Shown here in pieces: positions 36,166 to 48,235 of a DNA stretch of 64,000 bases. A model generated the notes under the pieces. That model saw nothing but the letters and a program-made list of their open reading frames with translations, had not been told where the DNA came from and did no database searches. The DNA comes from Styela clava. Lineage: Eukaryota > Chordata > Ascidiacea > Stolidobranchia > Styelidae. Position numbers and translations under genes: made by a program. The first letter of the stretch is position 1. Every line of letters starts with the position of its first letter. The stretch is from contig NC_135261.1 in the NCBI RefSeq assembly GCF_964204865.1, positions 11,036,001 through 11,100,000 on the forward strand. The letters are read 5' to 3'.

Positions 36166-39100
36166 TCACATTTTATCCTCGCCGAGAGTAACTTCTTCCC
36201 TGCTTGTCCGTCTACGACCGCCTGCTTTGTTTGACTTACAGAAAAATTTTCCGATTTGAACGATCCACACTTTATCTGGCGGTGCAAAGAAAGCCCTGGA
36301 AAATGAAACATGTTTTTCGTGATCCGGTATTATACTTTCAACCTGGGTTCAACCTCAAAGAGTTGACCTTTTGCCTTTATTACCTAGACTAATCTTTTTA
36401 CGAACTAAAGTACAGATTAACGATCACAAAATAGAGTTTTATTTGAAAGCAGCGTTATTTCGTGTAAGTGCGACTTGAATTTTTTTCTCGTGATTTCGCG
36501 CCGCACGAACAAAAAAACCGTGGCCCTAATCGGTTTGGTTTACCGTCAAACGCCTAATGCATCAACCCACAATCAACAAATCTTGCGTCGTTATTATCTA
36601 ACGATCGCAGAAAAATTCATCTAGGCGATGATACATTACTTACCTGTATATGAGCGCAAATACGACGCCTCCGAGGATATCACCAACCCACCAAACCCAA
36701 TGATGTTTCCAAACATATCCACCCATTACAATTGCAGGTCCGATTGCTCTCGCTGCATTGAGACAACCAGCGCCAATCCATCGCCTTGTGAAAAAACAAC
36801 AATAATTAGAAAAAAATGAGAGAGTGACTCTTCATAACATAGTTCAGTAGATTCCAACAACAGATTATAACCTTCAAATTCATATATTTATTTGCGTCAT
36901 ACATGAATCAATATGAAGCAAAAAAACAATATATAGTAAAACTGAAAATATTGACGTATTGCAGTTGATATGAGGTCGCAAGAGACTCACTGAGTCATCC
37001 AGTCAGCGACACTTCGATGCTGAATTACAGCAGCAAATTTAGCGACGAAGCAATCCGATGAAAAGTTATCTCAAAAATACACAATTATGGAAAAACAACA
37101 ATAGATTCAAATAAATGCAATCAAAGTAGAAAAAACATTTTGGCTAAAAAATATACAATATTTGATAAATGTATTGCATAAAATGCTGCGTATTGCTGCG
37201 TAGCCTATTGTGTAGAAACCTTGCTAAAACGATTAAAAACAGTGAAAACCCGTCTAAAAACACTAGAAACCTTGCTAAAACGCTTAAAAACAGTGAAAAT
37301 GTAGCCCATCATCCCTTTTTTTATTTGACAAGCCCCTTTTCTTTAAATTCGAAATCGCATTATCCACACATGCACACTATAATTCATGATCGTATTTCGT
37401 AAACATTTTTAATTAAAAAAATTCTTTGGTTTAAGAATTTCAGTTGTTAAAAAGGAAGTTGTTGGAGGCATTATTCGCAGTATTTGAAGCGTACGTGGAT
37501 ATTCTCGCTAAAATCCGGTTACACCAAACTGCATAAAACTATACTAAACTACAACTGCCAACGAAAGCAGAATATATAGATATATATTCAAATTATAAGT
37601 GTATAATGTGACCCTTTGCGTTTTATTAATGTCTCAAAAGAAAGTACATGCGTTGAAAGCACTTATCCCATTTGTTTTTTAATAATTGTGCATTTACACT
37701 TTACTCTGATCACAAAATAATAGGCGTCGACTATGCTTCATTTATTTGATTGCCAGGAAATGCGATAGAAACAGCGTGAACGACGCAAAATATATCGCAG
37801 AAAAATGCTACCTTGAATTAGCGCAAAATATGCGAAGTTCCCTGACCAAACGCCATCTTTCAACGTAATATTGCGGTATAAATATTTTGGTGTAAAGCTT
37901 GAAACACCACACACGATTAGCTAGCTCATAGGAATGCAATTCTAAAAAGGGTCAGGTCCTTGAAAAAGTTAATTGATAGATTATTTTTATTCATTCACGC
38001 ATAACGAGTTCAAGCTAAAATTTAAAAAATATATAATAAATTTATTTCAACATTAAACCGGAAGCGCATGAAATATTTTAGGCTGTGTTAAAACAACATA
38101 TTACCTTGGTAGAGAAAAACATCATGCATGCAGTTTCTGTTTTGTAAAGATTTCATGTTTGCATTGCCTATATCGAGTAACAATACAACCGGGTTGAGGT
38201 AGCTGTTTATGGGGTTTGAAATCAAGATCGAAACAAAATGAAATAGCTATTCCAAAACTTCAATGCGGAGTATTTAACACATTTCGCAAATACTTGAAGG
38301 CAAAAAGAAATGTACTAACCCTCCTATTATGCCTTGAAAAACAGTCATTCCAATCGCAAAAGCTCCGGTCGCTTGATCGTATGATTTGTCCCCTACCATA
38401 ACGTTGGTGAAAAAGCACATAATACCGGTAGCCATGATTTCATATGCAATAATCGCTGATATATTCGCATCGTCAGAAATCAAAAATGGACCGGGATCAT
38501 CATTCTTTATCGCCTGAAATTAGATAAAATATTTTCGGTATATTGAACCGAATTTGACACATACGCGACGTATTAGATTGGGTATTAAAAGTATACATGC
38601 TTTTCTGTTATATTTTTTAAAACTTTTATGGCTACGAAGAAATCTGGACACAGCGATACGTAGGGAAGCAAACAGTATTATTGAATAAATAAAAACGGAA
38701 TCTTTCTTTTATAAAAACCTGATGAGTCATCGAACTCAGTTGAACGTATAATTATGAATGTCATTCATATATATATCTCAAGTTATACATTTGATTTATG
38801 AAAAAAATTTGCAACAGTAAATATCGAATGCTTTAAACCTGAGCGATTACTGCCCCAAGAGCTGATCCGAGTATTTGCATAATAATGTACGGAAAGTAGA
38901 GCCACGGATTCAAGTCCCCTGATATCAGGAGACATGTTGAAATAGCTGGGTTGAAGTTGATGACGCTGAAATTATTAGACAATGATATTATTGCATCGTA
39001 ATGGACGTGGATAGAAAACAGATTCTGTGGTTGCAATAGAAACTAAAATTTGCATTACTTACAAAAAAACATACAATTTTATCTACAGAGCAAAAGCACA

Positions 39101-40203
39101 TCCTGTCCCAAAGTATAGGTACTATTGGCCAATGATGTGTACTTTTACCTGAAAATATTTTCGAAAAAATTCAATTCATTTGGTAATCTAAACATCAAAA
39201 TACGATATTTTAAATGTTGTAATTAATGCTGGTCAATTTACGCTAAAAATACATGTTAAAGTTAAAATTGTTTCAAATAATATATATTATTTCCATTCAA
39301 CCGAAATGCAACAATATTGTCAGCAAATATTTATATCAATAATGAGGATGTTTAGCGAATGAATAAATGATCATAAAACTATACTACTTGAGGCAGACCT
39401 ATAAAAAAGTTTACACCCACCAGATTTTCCAAAATAGCACTATAAACATCCACACTGCAAAGCCTGCTTGAAAAGCGGGGACAAGAGTTGACGTCAGATA
39501 TTCCACCTTCCATTCGTCGGGATGAATTGTCCTAAAATAATAAAAGTTTAATATCATACAATACAATTACATTCCAAATTTAATATCTGTTCACACAGTT
39601 AGTCTTTTGATAAATTTGACTTACAATTACTCAATGAAAATATGAATAAATTCAGTTCAACCATGACGAGATTTGGTATCTATAGTTTAAACTTTAAATT
39701 CTGCTTTTCACAGGGGCGCCAATGTGTATTTGTTGGTCGTGTCATTTGACTTACTGAATTGTTACGTTTTGTTTTCTTTGCAGTGATATTACACACTTTG
39801 TAAAAGTCCACAGGTTCAATATTTTATTTAATAGGGAGTTTACAATATCTGAATTGTGCAAAGCAAAATTTCTCAAATATATTTGAATAAGGCAAATAAT
39901 ATCTGACATGTTCTCGGTCTGGTGAATAGATGGTCAGATAAAATCCGAAGCAGATGAACAAAGTATGATTAAAGCTTAGTCATCAGTAAAATATTTTCTG
40001 CTTCGCTAAACTCTCTACAAAATTTACCTGTTTAAAGAAGCTACTGTTATGGTTTTCGTCGTTGACGTATACATTGATCCCCAGAAGGTGTGGAGAACCA
40101 TCGTAAAAAATTCAGCAAGAAGCGGAATGATAACGTGCACAGCAATATCTCTGTAAGATGATTTTCTGTATTTTTGGAGCATGTCTTTAGGCAAATTCCC
40201 CAT
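36166..40203 (-). CDS. Aquaporin-8-like channel, copy B (six exons, 292 aa)
   Basis: Inverted duplicate of copy A with exactly the same exon lengths and phases. In coding order the exons are 40203-40028, 39531-39421, 38965-38839, 38513-38320, 36784-36644 and 36295-36166. Frame and all splice sites are intact. I see about nine substitutions from copy A: S4L, FFAM to FFTM in TM1, L to F and I to L in TM3, AVGP to AIGP after the second box, and four in the C-terminal tail including a last residue of Met. Both copies keep NPA in loop B and NAA-R in loop E. The AATAAA found 53 bp after the stop in copy A reads AATTAA here. It is a functional-looking paralogue; which copy is ancestral cannot be said. 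Confidence 0.88.
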
Positions 40204-41157
40204 TTTGATTTCGTATATTGTCTAGTAAAAGTAGACTAGAAATACAAGAAATTTTCGAAGTTTAGGCAAGATATCCAAAACGTTCCGATTCAAAACATAG
40301 ATGGAAAATGAATTTTTGTTGTATTGGTGTCTGATGAGCTTGCAATATTGCCCTCAATATTCAGCTCATTTTGAACTCAAACTTCTCATATTTATCCAAC
40401 TTTTAAAATCTGTTTCGAACATTCCATCATAATGGTTAAGATATAAAATCCAATTCCAAAGCTCCGATTATCTATACCTGAGGGATAGAACAAGGATTTG
40501 CAGAATATCAATCGGATGGATGGTACCAACTCTTTTACATTAGCTTTATACGCTTTTCGTAGTTTTTCTTTTTTCCTTTGACATCAATAAAACCACCGTG
40601 CGTGCTGAACTGGTTCAATCTTCTTTTTAAAGAGATTAAGTATGTAATGACCATAGGTATGCTTACATTTACGTAATTGCAAAAAAGAAAAAAAGAGCCA
40701 TGAAAAATAATATGCAGATTTTATATATTAGAATAAAGATTGACAATATAATATGACACGTTTACAAATAACATTTACACAATAAACTGAAATGGACAGG
40801 ACTTAGTCCAGATCTTATCTCATCAAAACTGAACAGTACGTGTATAGAGAATATGCAGGCCTGCAGTGTTGTTAACCACCAAATTTCGCAACGCATCTCG
40901 AAATCTTTTGCATAATCCGAACGAAAGGGAATTTCAGCCAAACATGTTCACAAACAATGATAAATACTGTGGTCTTAATGCGTCAGGGTAATCTCTCTGA
41001 TTATGTGTAGTCGATTTTGATATGAATCTATATTTTATTGTATAAATGTTATTAATTGACGTTGGCTATAGGAAAATAAGATATTAAGCATTTTTACACT
41101 GTATAATATTGTTTAATAACACTGTATAATATTGTTTATTATTGTGGTAGATCTTTT

Positions 41158-41788
41158 ATGTGGATTAAATCGTTTTTATCGATCCGTACCTCTCAAGTCC
41201 GTATCGGCAGCACAATGTTCGATATATTCAAGCTCGATAACGGAATTCCTCACGGTAGCGTTTTATCTCCACTTCTTTTTAATGTTATGACGAACGATTT
41301 GCCCCAGTGTGTTTCTTCAAACATAGCGCTCTTTGCGGACGACTGCAGTATTTGGGAAATTGAGTTACGTATTGATCATCTTTTTACAAAGGTCCAAACT
41401 AATCTAGACACTATTAATTACTGATGCAATGATTGGGGGTCTCGCCTCTCGAAAACAAAATCAAAATCCATTCTTGTTACGAGACGAAGAAAACTGCAAC
41501 ATACAATATTGAAAATAGAAAGATCTAGTCCTAAAATTGAGTGGGACTGCAAATATCTGCGAGTCATATTCGATTCACGATTGACATACAGAAAATACAT
41601 TGAATACATAGAAAAAAGATGCAGTAAAAGAGTGAATTTTGTTACGTGCACTATCGGGTACGAAATGGGGTGCAAATAATAATACCTTGCTCACAGTATA
41701 TAGGCCATAGGGCAATAATAAAACCAGTCATCGAGTACGGCATGGAAGCAATTTATTTTACATCTCCGACTATATTGCGGAAACTGGT
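41158..41788 (+). pseudogene. Non-LTR RT fragment at the outer end of arm 2
   Basis: The first 88 codons (41158-41424) hold RT motifs GIPHGSVLSPLLFNVMTNDL and FADDCSIW. The thumb region continues in broken frames to VIEYGMEAIYFTSPTILRKL at about 41720-41788, where similarity to the LINE at 13632-15660 stops abruptly. Same insertion as in arm 1, copied with the inverted duplication. Confidence 0.7.
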
Positions 41789-42539
41789 AAACAAAAAATC
41801 GCATTTGGTGTTGTTTCGTCATAAAAATAACCAGAAAAATCTTTTGACATATCGTTACATCATTACTTTTACTGAATTGACTAGTGTTTTGGCTAGCTGA
41901 GGCAACTAGAAAAGTTGAATGATGTGCTTGGCAGTATAAATTTATATCTGGCTTTTCATATTTTTGGTCGGGAATATATGCTAACAAAATAGGCTTCATA
42001 GAAAACTAAAAATCGAATGAGGAATCTATTAGCCTAGGTTGGCTATGCCTGATATCTAAATATTATTGTTATGGCCGAACAATACAATTCCCGCCGGGTG
42101 GTGCTGCTAATATGTCAGAAAATTCAGTAATTACCCTCCTGTATCTCAAATTTGTGAAATTCGGTAATCAATCAAACTGCAGTTACTTCTGTACTTGTAA
42201 GTTTTTTTGTGAACATGAGTTTGAAAATAAAGATGACCAATTCAAACATATTTTTGACTGGGTGTGGGAGGGAAAATACCACAATGCTTGCTTGACATGT
42301 CCGCAAGGTGTGTCGGTGACAATCTAATACGCCAGTTTCCCCTTATGACACTTTCTCTGTTATGAAAAGTTTGAAATCTTACACTAAATGTAGATATAGT
42401 AAGATTTTTGCACGTTTTAGTTTGTTTTATTTTGTGGTTTTTGCACGCTTAAGCTTAAAAAATGTCAAATAATGATCAATGTATTTGACAATAAAAGTGT
42501 TTGTTTTGTATTGCACTGTTCATATATTCTTGACATTAT

Positions 42540-42596
42540 TGTGGCCCGCTAAAAATAATAGTGTGGCCCGCGAGGTCGACAACCTTGGACCACCCT
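42540..42596 (-). mobile_element. hAT-like terminus
   Basis: On -, it begins CAGGGTGGTCCAAGGTTGTC and continues GACCTCGCGGGCCACAC, a common hAT terminal style. No partner end or TSD was found. An open frame of 71 codons at 42112-42327 (+) is unassigned. Confidence 0.4.
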
Positions 42597-42604
42597 GAAA
42601 TAGA

Positions 42605-42745
42605 GTGTTGACGAACTAGATCAACTCGACGTCATGCTCCAGTGAGCACGCGCACAACAAGGAAATTGGCGCTTTACATGACGTAGCATAACGATTTTGA
42701 TTACTTGCGGAATTCCCTGCAGCAGCAGCAGTGGAACTACTAATA
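42605..42745 (+). repeat. Repeat shared with 46095-46190 and 26385-26450
   Basis: GACGAACTAGATCAACTCGACGTCATGCTCCAG ... GAATTCCCTGCAGCAGCAG ... GGAACTACTAATATA is shared with 46095-46195, the latter lacking about 34 bp. The two + copies bracket the 3.4-kb block that includes the third aquaporin fragment. Confidence 0.5.
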
Positions 42746-42799
42746 TAACCAGGGATTCCATCGATCTGGAACCCAAAATAAGGACGACTGGAAAAATGT

Positions 42800-42962
42800 C
42801 TGCATTGTGAGCAGAAATAGCTGGCTTTACTATGGCCTCCAGGTTAATGTCACAATTACAGACGTCACAGTGTGCGAAGCACTCACCCTTTAAGCTTCGT
42901 TTAACTTTGAATTTATTCCCGTACTCATCACAAAAAACGTTCTTACATTTGCTCATTTTTAA
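42800..42962 (-). pseudogene. BED/hAT-transposase-like N-terminal fragment
   Basis: From a Met at about 42956, the frame encodes MSKCKNVFCDEYGNKF followed by CFAHCDVCNCDINLEAIV and a His shortly after. This resembles the start of hAT-type transposases, with an N-terminal C-x2-C ... H finger. The frame runs on without further similarity. Assignment is tentative. Confidence 0.3.
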
Positions 42963-43789
42963 ATTTAGGCTAAAATGACCACCACCACGACAAAACCTGG
43001 GATCTCGCACACTAACAATGAATGCTTCATGCCTATCTGTGCCTCGCTTCTTTGTGTTCCAAATAGGATTGTGTTGCTTTTATGAAGCTTTGGCGATGAA
43101 ACAAACAACAAAAAGCTTCCTTTATGAAGTCCAAATAAGACAAAATAAGGACACTCAAGCCAAAGTAATAAGCCTAAGTGATGAAGGCAAAAAATCAACT
43201 CTTGTTCCCCATCTCTGCCTGATTTTCTTTTGAAATGCTGCAAAACACTCATGTTCGCTAAACTCGGTTTAGCAGATAAATAAACTGCAGTTCACGAAAT
43301 TGCAGCACGTAATGTCTACCTATATTGTTACGCAACAATAGAGGCAGACACTACACAACAGAAAGTAACCGACATAGAGAGGTAAAATGAATTTATTGAT
43401 TCAAATACACGGCATTTAAATCGAGAAACAATGAAACCTTTATACTAAATACAATATGAAAAGTTTTCAATCATATTTTAGTTATGTATAACACAATTTT
43501 GTTACTTGTCGCGGCGTACTCTTTAAAAATCACAGAATTAGGTTATATGGCGATAAATTTAACGGACTCCCCTGACTTGAGAGGACGTTCTGCTTCACAA
43601 TCCATATAGCTTGAATAATATGCGTGTTAATCCATTTAAGAATATGGTGGCGGGCTGCTACACCTGCCCCTAGGTTTTGGCATCTTATCCTAGTAGTTTG
43701 AACCGTCGATTTGAACTTGCTGGCAATTGAGGTTGAACTTAGATTGAAAGTATAATAACGGATCACGAAAAAACATGTTTCGTTTTACA

Positions 43790-43912
43790 CGGCTTTTCTT
43801 GAACCGCCAGATAGAGTGTGGATCGTTCAAATCGGAAAATTTTTCTGTAAGTCAAACAAAGCAGGCGGTCGTAGACGGACAAGTAGAGAAGAAGTTACTC
43901 TCGGCAAGGATA
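43790..43912 (+). pseudogene. Aquaporin exon 6 relic without splice acceptor
   Basis: The coding match to exon 6 is nearly complete (WIVQIGKFFCKSNKAGG region, basic tail), but the acceptor TTTTCCAG of the intact genes reads TTTACACG here, and Pro/Leu changes precede it. No other aquaporin exon lies nearby. A non-functional fragment. Confidence 0.8.
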
Positions 43913-44370
43913 AAATATGATTCTTTTAACGTATCCACTGACGTAGACGTCCATTCCAGTCAATTCGTTATGAATAAAAATGGACGCAAGACTCAATATA
44001 TTCATAAGAAAAAAAATGTTGGAGTGCGGGAACCTATGTTTAAATCAGTTTCTAACTACGAGCTGCCTATATTTTGCGAATGGAAAAGATCAAATTCTTC
44101 CGTTTGGTCGAGTTATTGCATTGCCATTTCATAATTTTAAACGCATTACTCAGCCTTAACTTCAGTATAATTTATAGTAATATTGTTAAAATTAATTCTG
44201 ATATTAAATGGTAATTTGATTTGATATTGTTATTATTATACATAGTACATACAACCAAATTTATCATCTGAGGCTAAATTAATCGAACTGATTATATGGC
44301 CTCATCATATTGCGCACCATACGCAACAAATCGATTATCTTTTACAAAAAAATAGATTATTAAAAAACAT

Positions 44371-44678
44371 GGCTGTGGAATCGGGGCAGTCCACAATAAA
44401 ATCCGGTTAAAAAAAATCTTCGACTCCGACTTCAATCCCTGGATTAGGCAAAATTTTAACTTGGAATCTAACTTTGAAGTCCGCAAAAATCGAATATACT
44501 TTGACGCATATATAGGAAACTTTACACTGTTTAGAACACTTCGTAAAGTTCCAGTTTTTTGTTTGTTTCAAATTTTTACTAAAATTCATACTTCGGAGAA
44601 TTTAGAATTACAGAATATTTTGAAAATACGACTCCAACTCCAAGAAAACATGCCAAACTTCCCGATTCCACAGCTTCG
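44371..44678. repeat. MITE-like element, third copy
   Basis: GGCTGTGGAATCGG ... CCGATTCCACAGC ends, equivalent to the elements at 20838 and 35404. Confidence 0.5.
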
Positions 44679-46497
44679 AACAGATTTGAGTTTGATAATA
44701 CAAATTCAAGCTCTAACACATTTATAATACTGATGCTTAGCGTTCTAGTACGAATCAAAATTTTTACCCCTCTGGAAGTTTATAATCACGCCATTTTTAA
44801 AACGACTTTATGGTTCATTTACTTTTGCTATCCACACGATTTACATACTAATAATTGAATAAACCGGATTTTCTTTATATATACTCGACTTATTGCTATA
44901 GTATTTTCCGTATCCCAGCGCTTGACCGCTGTGCAGCATGGTGAGTAACTTAGCTATGAAACTAACACAGCTTAACAATAAAAGCCTAAAATATTATATA
45001 AAATTATGACTGCTCAGTGCCCCAAGGATTGCATGACCAGGGTTTGATTAACTCGTGGACCGACTCTGACTCGTAAGCCGGCCTCTCAACGCCAACGTTA
45101 TTGAAGAGACATCGAAAAATCTCTATTTGTTCGCCGATCTGACTAGTAAAATATATAGGACTTTACTTCCCGCAGATAAAATACCATAGTTACGAGATTA
45201 TAGCTTATTTAGTTTCGTTCTCTTTCAAACGTTAAACTGTGCCCCGTGGCCGCGAGTATGCCCCCAGCGAAGGTATAATCTTTGATTGGAAAACAATTCT
45301 ATTTGTCTTTACGACATCGGATATATGTCGATATCATTTATGAATGTTCGCACAAAACATATGCACAGTTGGAAATTTATTATTGTCGGGATAATAAAAT
45401 CAAGATATTATAATGGATATGCAAATTTCGAACATATATGCAATCTGTCGCTGCTTTAACTATTCATTTAATTCTAATGCATTTAACATTACTTACCCCC
45501 ACAAGAGAAAGCATTTCAAAGCAAGAATTCCAATCGCTAGGAAGTAGATGATCGCCGACGGATAACATCTCATTTGGATATGCGAGAGCTTTAAATTGAG
45601 TCGAAATGAGCGTTTGAAACATATCAAAACTAACTTGGGCAAGCTTAATGCTATTACTTTATCAGTCAAAGCAGCTTCTCGTGGGCACCTTCCTGCAAAT
45701 ACCCAAGATACCACCACGGATTGAATGCCCGGAAATACTGGTTGAGTAAGCATCATTAAGGCCAAATTAGCATCGAAGTTTTTGATGATGTTGAGATTTA
45801 TCTATATTACTGTAAATAGGCTATTATAGATTCAGATATTTATTTTTTGTCGTGCAAAAACATTGTACATTTAAATAAATGGTAAAAATTAAATAAAATC
45901 ATTGAGCAAAAAAAGTACAATATTTGAACTGCAATAGACGAGGGTTCGCGAAGAGATTATCAAAAGTAATCATGTCAGCGACACCATTATAGAAGCAGAT
46001 TAGGTCAAACAATACTGAAAAAAACAGCAAAAATAATGAAAACAATTTGGGAACTAAAATGTACGTGAGAACGGAAGATTCAATAAATAGAGTATTGACG
46101 AACTAGATCAACTCGACCTCATGCTCCAGCGAGCACGCCCACAACAATTTTGATTACTTGGAGAATTCCCTGCAGCAGCAGTGGAACTACTAATATATAT
46201 ATAATAAATGATTTACTGTATGTGTGAAAAAAAGACATAATCAATTTATTTTGGGTTGCAAAGAGTATACCACAGTATTGAAGAGCGAATATATAATAAT
46301 ACAAAGATGGTGATAGCATATTATGAAAATATAAACAAATAAAGATAACACACATTATTGAAAAAGTGAGTTAAAAACAGTCTAAGATACATTCCAATTC
46401 TGCCAGACTACTGACAGATATATGAATCTAGGTAAAAAACATTTTAGCGCTTTTTTGAATGAATTATAACTTTTAGAGCGATGTGTCTGGGAGCGTA

Positions 46498-47560
46498 TTA
46501 CAAAGTTTCACATCGATGAAGATAACAGAGCTCTGTGAACGATTGGTAGGAAAAGCGAGGCACATAGTAAGAGCTATTGGCAGCGGAACGAGTTGAATAA
46601 GTGTGAACACACATTTGTTTGACAAAATAGTATTCAAAAGCCATAGGCAGTTTATTATTACGGTGTTGGTGCATGAGTTGCAGCACCTCGATTTTATAAA
46701 TGTCTGCCATTTTGATTATTTGATTCTTATGATAAAGACCAAGATATTTGAATGAGCTAACGTTATCAAGAATAGTTCCTTCAATCTCAATTTTCAAAGA
46801 TGTCTGTGACCTGGATTTGCTTGGAGCTGATAGCATAGTTTTTGATTTTTCCACATTTAATGTTAATTTGCTTAGTTTCATCCAGTTAGCTACTTTTCTC
46901 ATTTCAGTGTTCACTCTGGACTGACGCACATCAGGAGACTTATCACTATCTAGAAGGTTGGAATCATCAGCGAATAATTTTGTAAATAATCTGCAGCTGT
47001 GTGCAAGATCGTTGATGAAAATTAGGAATAATGTCGGGCCTAAGCATGATCCCTGTGGGACTCCATGTGTCACAGATAAGGTAGGGGATCAGTTTGAACC
47101 CATTTGAACAAATTGTGTTCTGTTTGTCAAGTAATTTGCCAAGGGTTGGTTTGCTACTCCTCTAATTCCATAATGTCACAGCTTATAGACTAAGGGTAGG
47201 CCTACTCCTAAATGATGCGCACAAAGATGTCGCACAACCTGAACCCTAACCTGGTACGCAACCTGGGTTCAGGTTGTACGCCATCTTGGTGCGCATACTC
47301 CAGGAGGTCCAGACTAAGATTTGGTGATAAACGGTGTTAAACGCTTTCTTAAGATCTAAGAAAGTTGCACTAACATATTCCTTCTTCTCTAATTTATCGT
47401 ATATGTATATGTGATATGGTGTCTAGAATTGCATGCGAAGGGGAATGTTTAGCTTGAAAACCAAATTGTGATTTATTAAGTACAATTCTATTAATCAAGC
47501 GTTCGAATACCTTGTTAATAACAGATAGAATCGAAATGGGTCTATGATTTGATAATGTTT
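46498..47560 (-). mobile_element. CR1/Jockey-like non-LTR RT fragment
   Basis: Coding order on - starts near 47560 with NHRPISILSVINKVFERL and SQFGFQAKHSPSHAILDTI, then DLKKAFNTV, interrupted near 47310-47180 by unrelated repeat DNA and a frame shift. From 47073 a 191-codon frame carries THGVPQGSCLGPTLFLIFIN and the catalytic FADD. KYLG is followed directly by the C-terminal ILQLMHQHRNNKLP-like end region, so the thumb is deleted. It belongs to a different family from the RNase H-bearing element at 13.6-15.7 kb. Confidence 0.75.
47190..47310. repeat. AAGATGGCG-type MITE piece inside the LINE
   Basis: Contains ACCCTAACCTGGTACGC, GCCATCTTGGTGCGCATACTCC and inverted counterparts, like the elements at 52515-52733 and 61267-61437. 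It interrupts the LINE coding region. Confidence 0.4.
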
Positions 47561-47779
47561 TGTATTATATACTCGTTGATATTGAACTTAAAAATCTGAA
47601 GGTGTATGATCTACTGAAAACACACTACAATTATAAAAAATACTACAATTATAAAAATTAACACAATGTATAACTGTTACGTGGGAAAATGATCATTTCA
47701 CATTTCGAAAATAACACGTGAGCTACTTGATCTCAAAAATTGGTGTGTCAGATAAGACGCGAAAATTCATTGACAATAA

Positions 47780-47869
47780 CCAGTAATGCTAACCGGTTCG
47801 CTGATCTCATAAAATTCCGTGAGACCGTTCTATAGAACCGGTGCGAACCGGCTGAATCCCACCACTGGG
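47780..47869. mobile_element. hAT-like right-end remnant (GAATCCCACCACTG)
   Basis: Two GAACCGGT-type motifs, then GAACCGGCTGAATCCCACCACTG. Same family as 26850-26925. Confidence 0.4.
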
Positions 47870-48125
47870 TACATGTATCCCAAGAGGTACATTCGACTTT
47901 TCAAGATTAGATTTCTTTAGATTTAGATATCATTCCAAGACTTTTAATCTGCTATAAAATATTTTTTATCACCTTATTTTAATTGTTTGAAGAGCTCTTT
48001 TGAAAGTCACATTTTCACCAGAAGAGGCATTAACTACAATAACTCCCAAGTTTACTTTCACAGTTCCCATGGCTTGTTTTGTCCAAGCATAACACGAAAA
48101 AAAGAAGCTGATTTAGGGGTAACAC

Positions 48126-48235
48126 TAGGGTGACCATACGTCCTCCTTTTGGAGGATTTGTCCTCCTTTTTCGTTGAAAAAATTGCGTCCTCCGAGGACG
48201 CTCTAAAATGTCAAAATGTCCTACTTTTTCACTAG
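48126..48235 (+). mobile_element. Element end with TAGGGTGACCATACGTCC
   Basis: TAGGGTGACCATACGTCCTCC followed by mirrored TCCTCC/GGAGGA blocks is a widespread DNA-transposon terminus type. No right end was identified. Confidence 0.4.

Larger units (their letters stand above)
27195..41788 (-). repeat. Inverted duplication, arm 2
   Basis: Reverse complement of arm 1 (15047-22235). After removing the two elements inserted in it (27260-28974 and 29631-35126 plus their TSDs) its length is about 7.4 kb, close to arm 1's 7.2 kb. It carries aquaporin copy B and the 5' part of the LINE. Confidence 0.85.
43722..46150 (+). repeat. Third, partial copy of the aquaporin 3' region
   Basis: Matches arm 1 from about 20200 to 22190 in the same orientation (exon 6, 3' flank, the MITE, and the empty CACTG-element site near 44939). 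It then matches the reverse complement of 26765-26385 to about 46150. A short GGATCACGAAAAA stretch before exon 6 is shared with arm 2 and absent from arm 1, so this copy is closer to arm 2. Confidence 0.75.
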
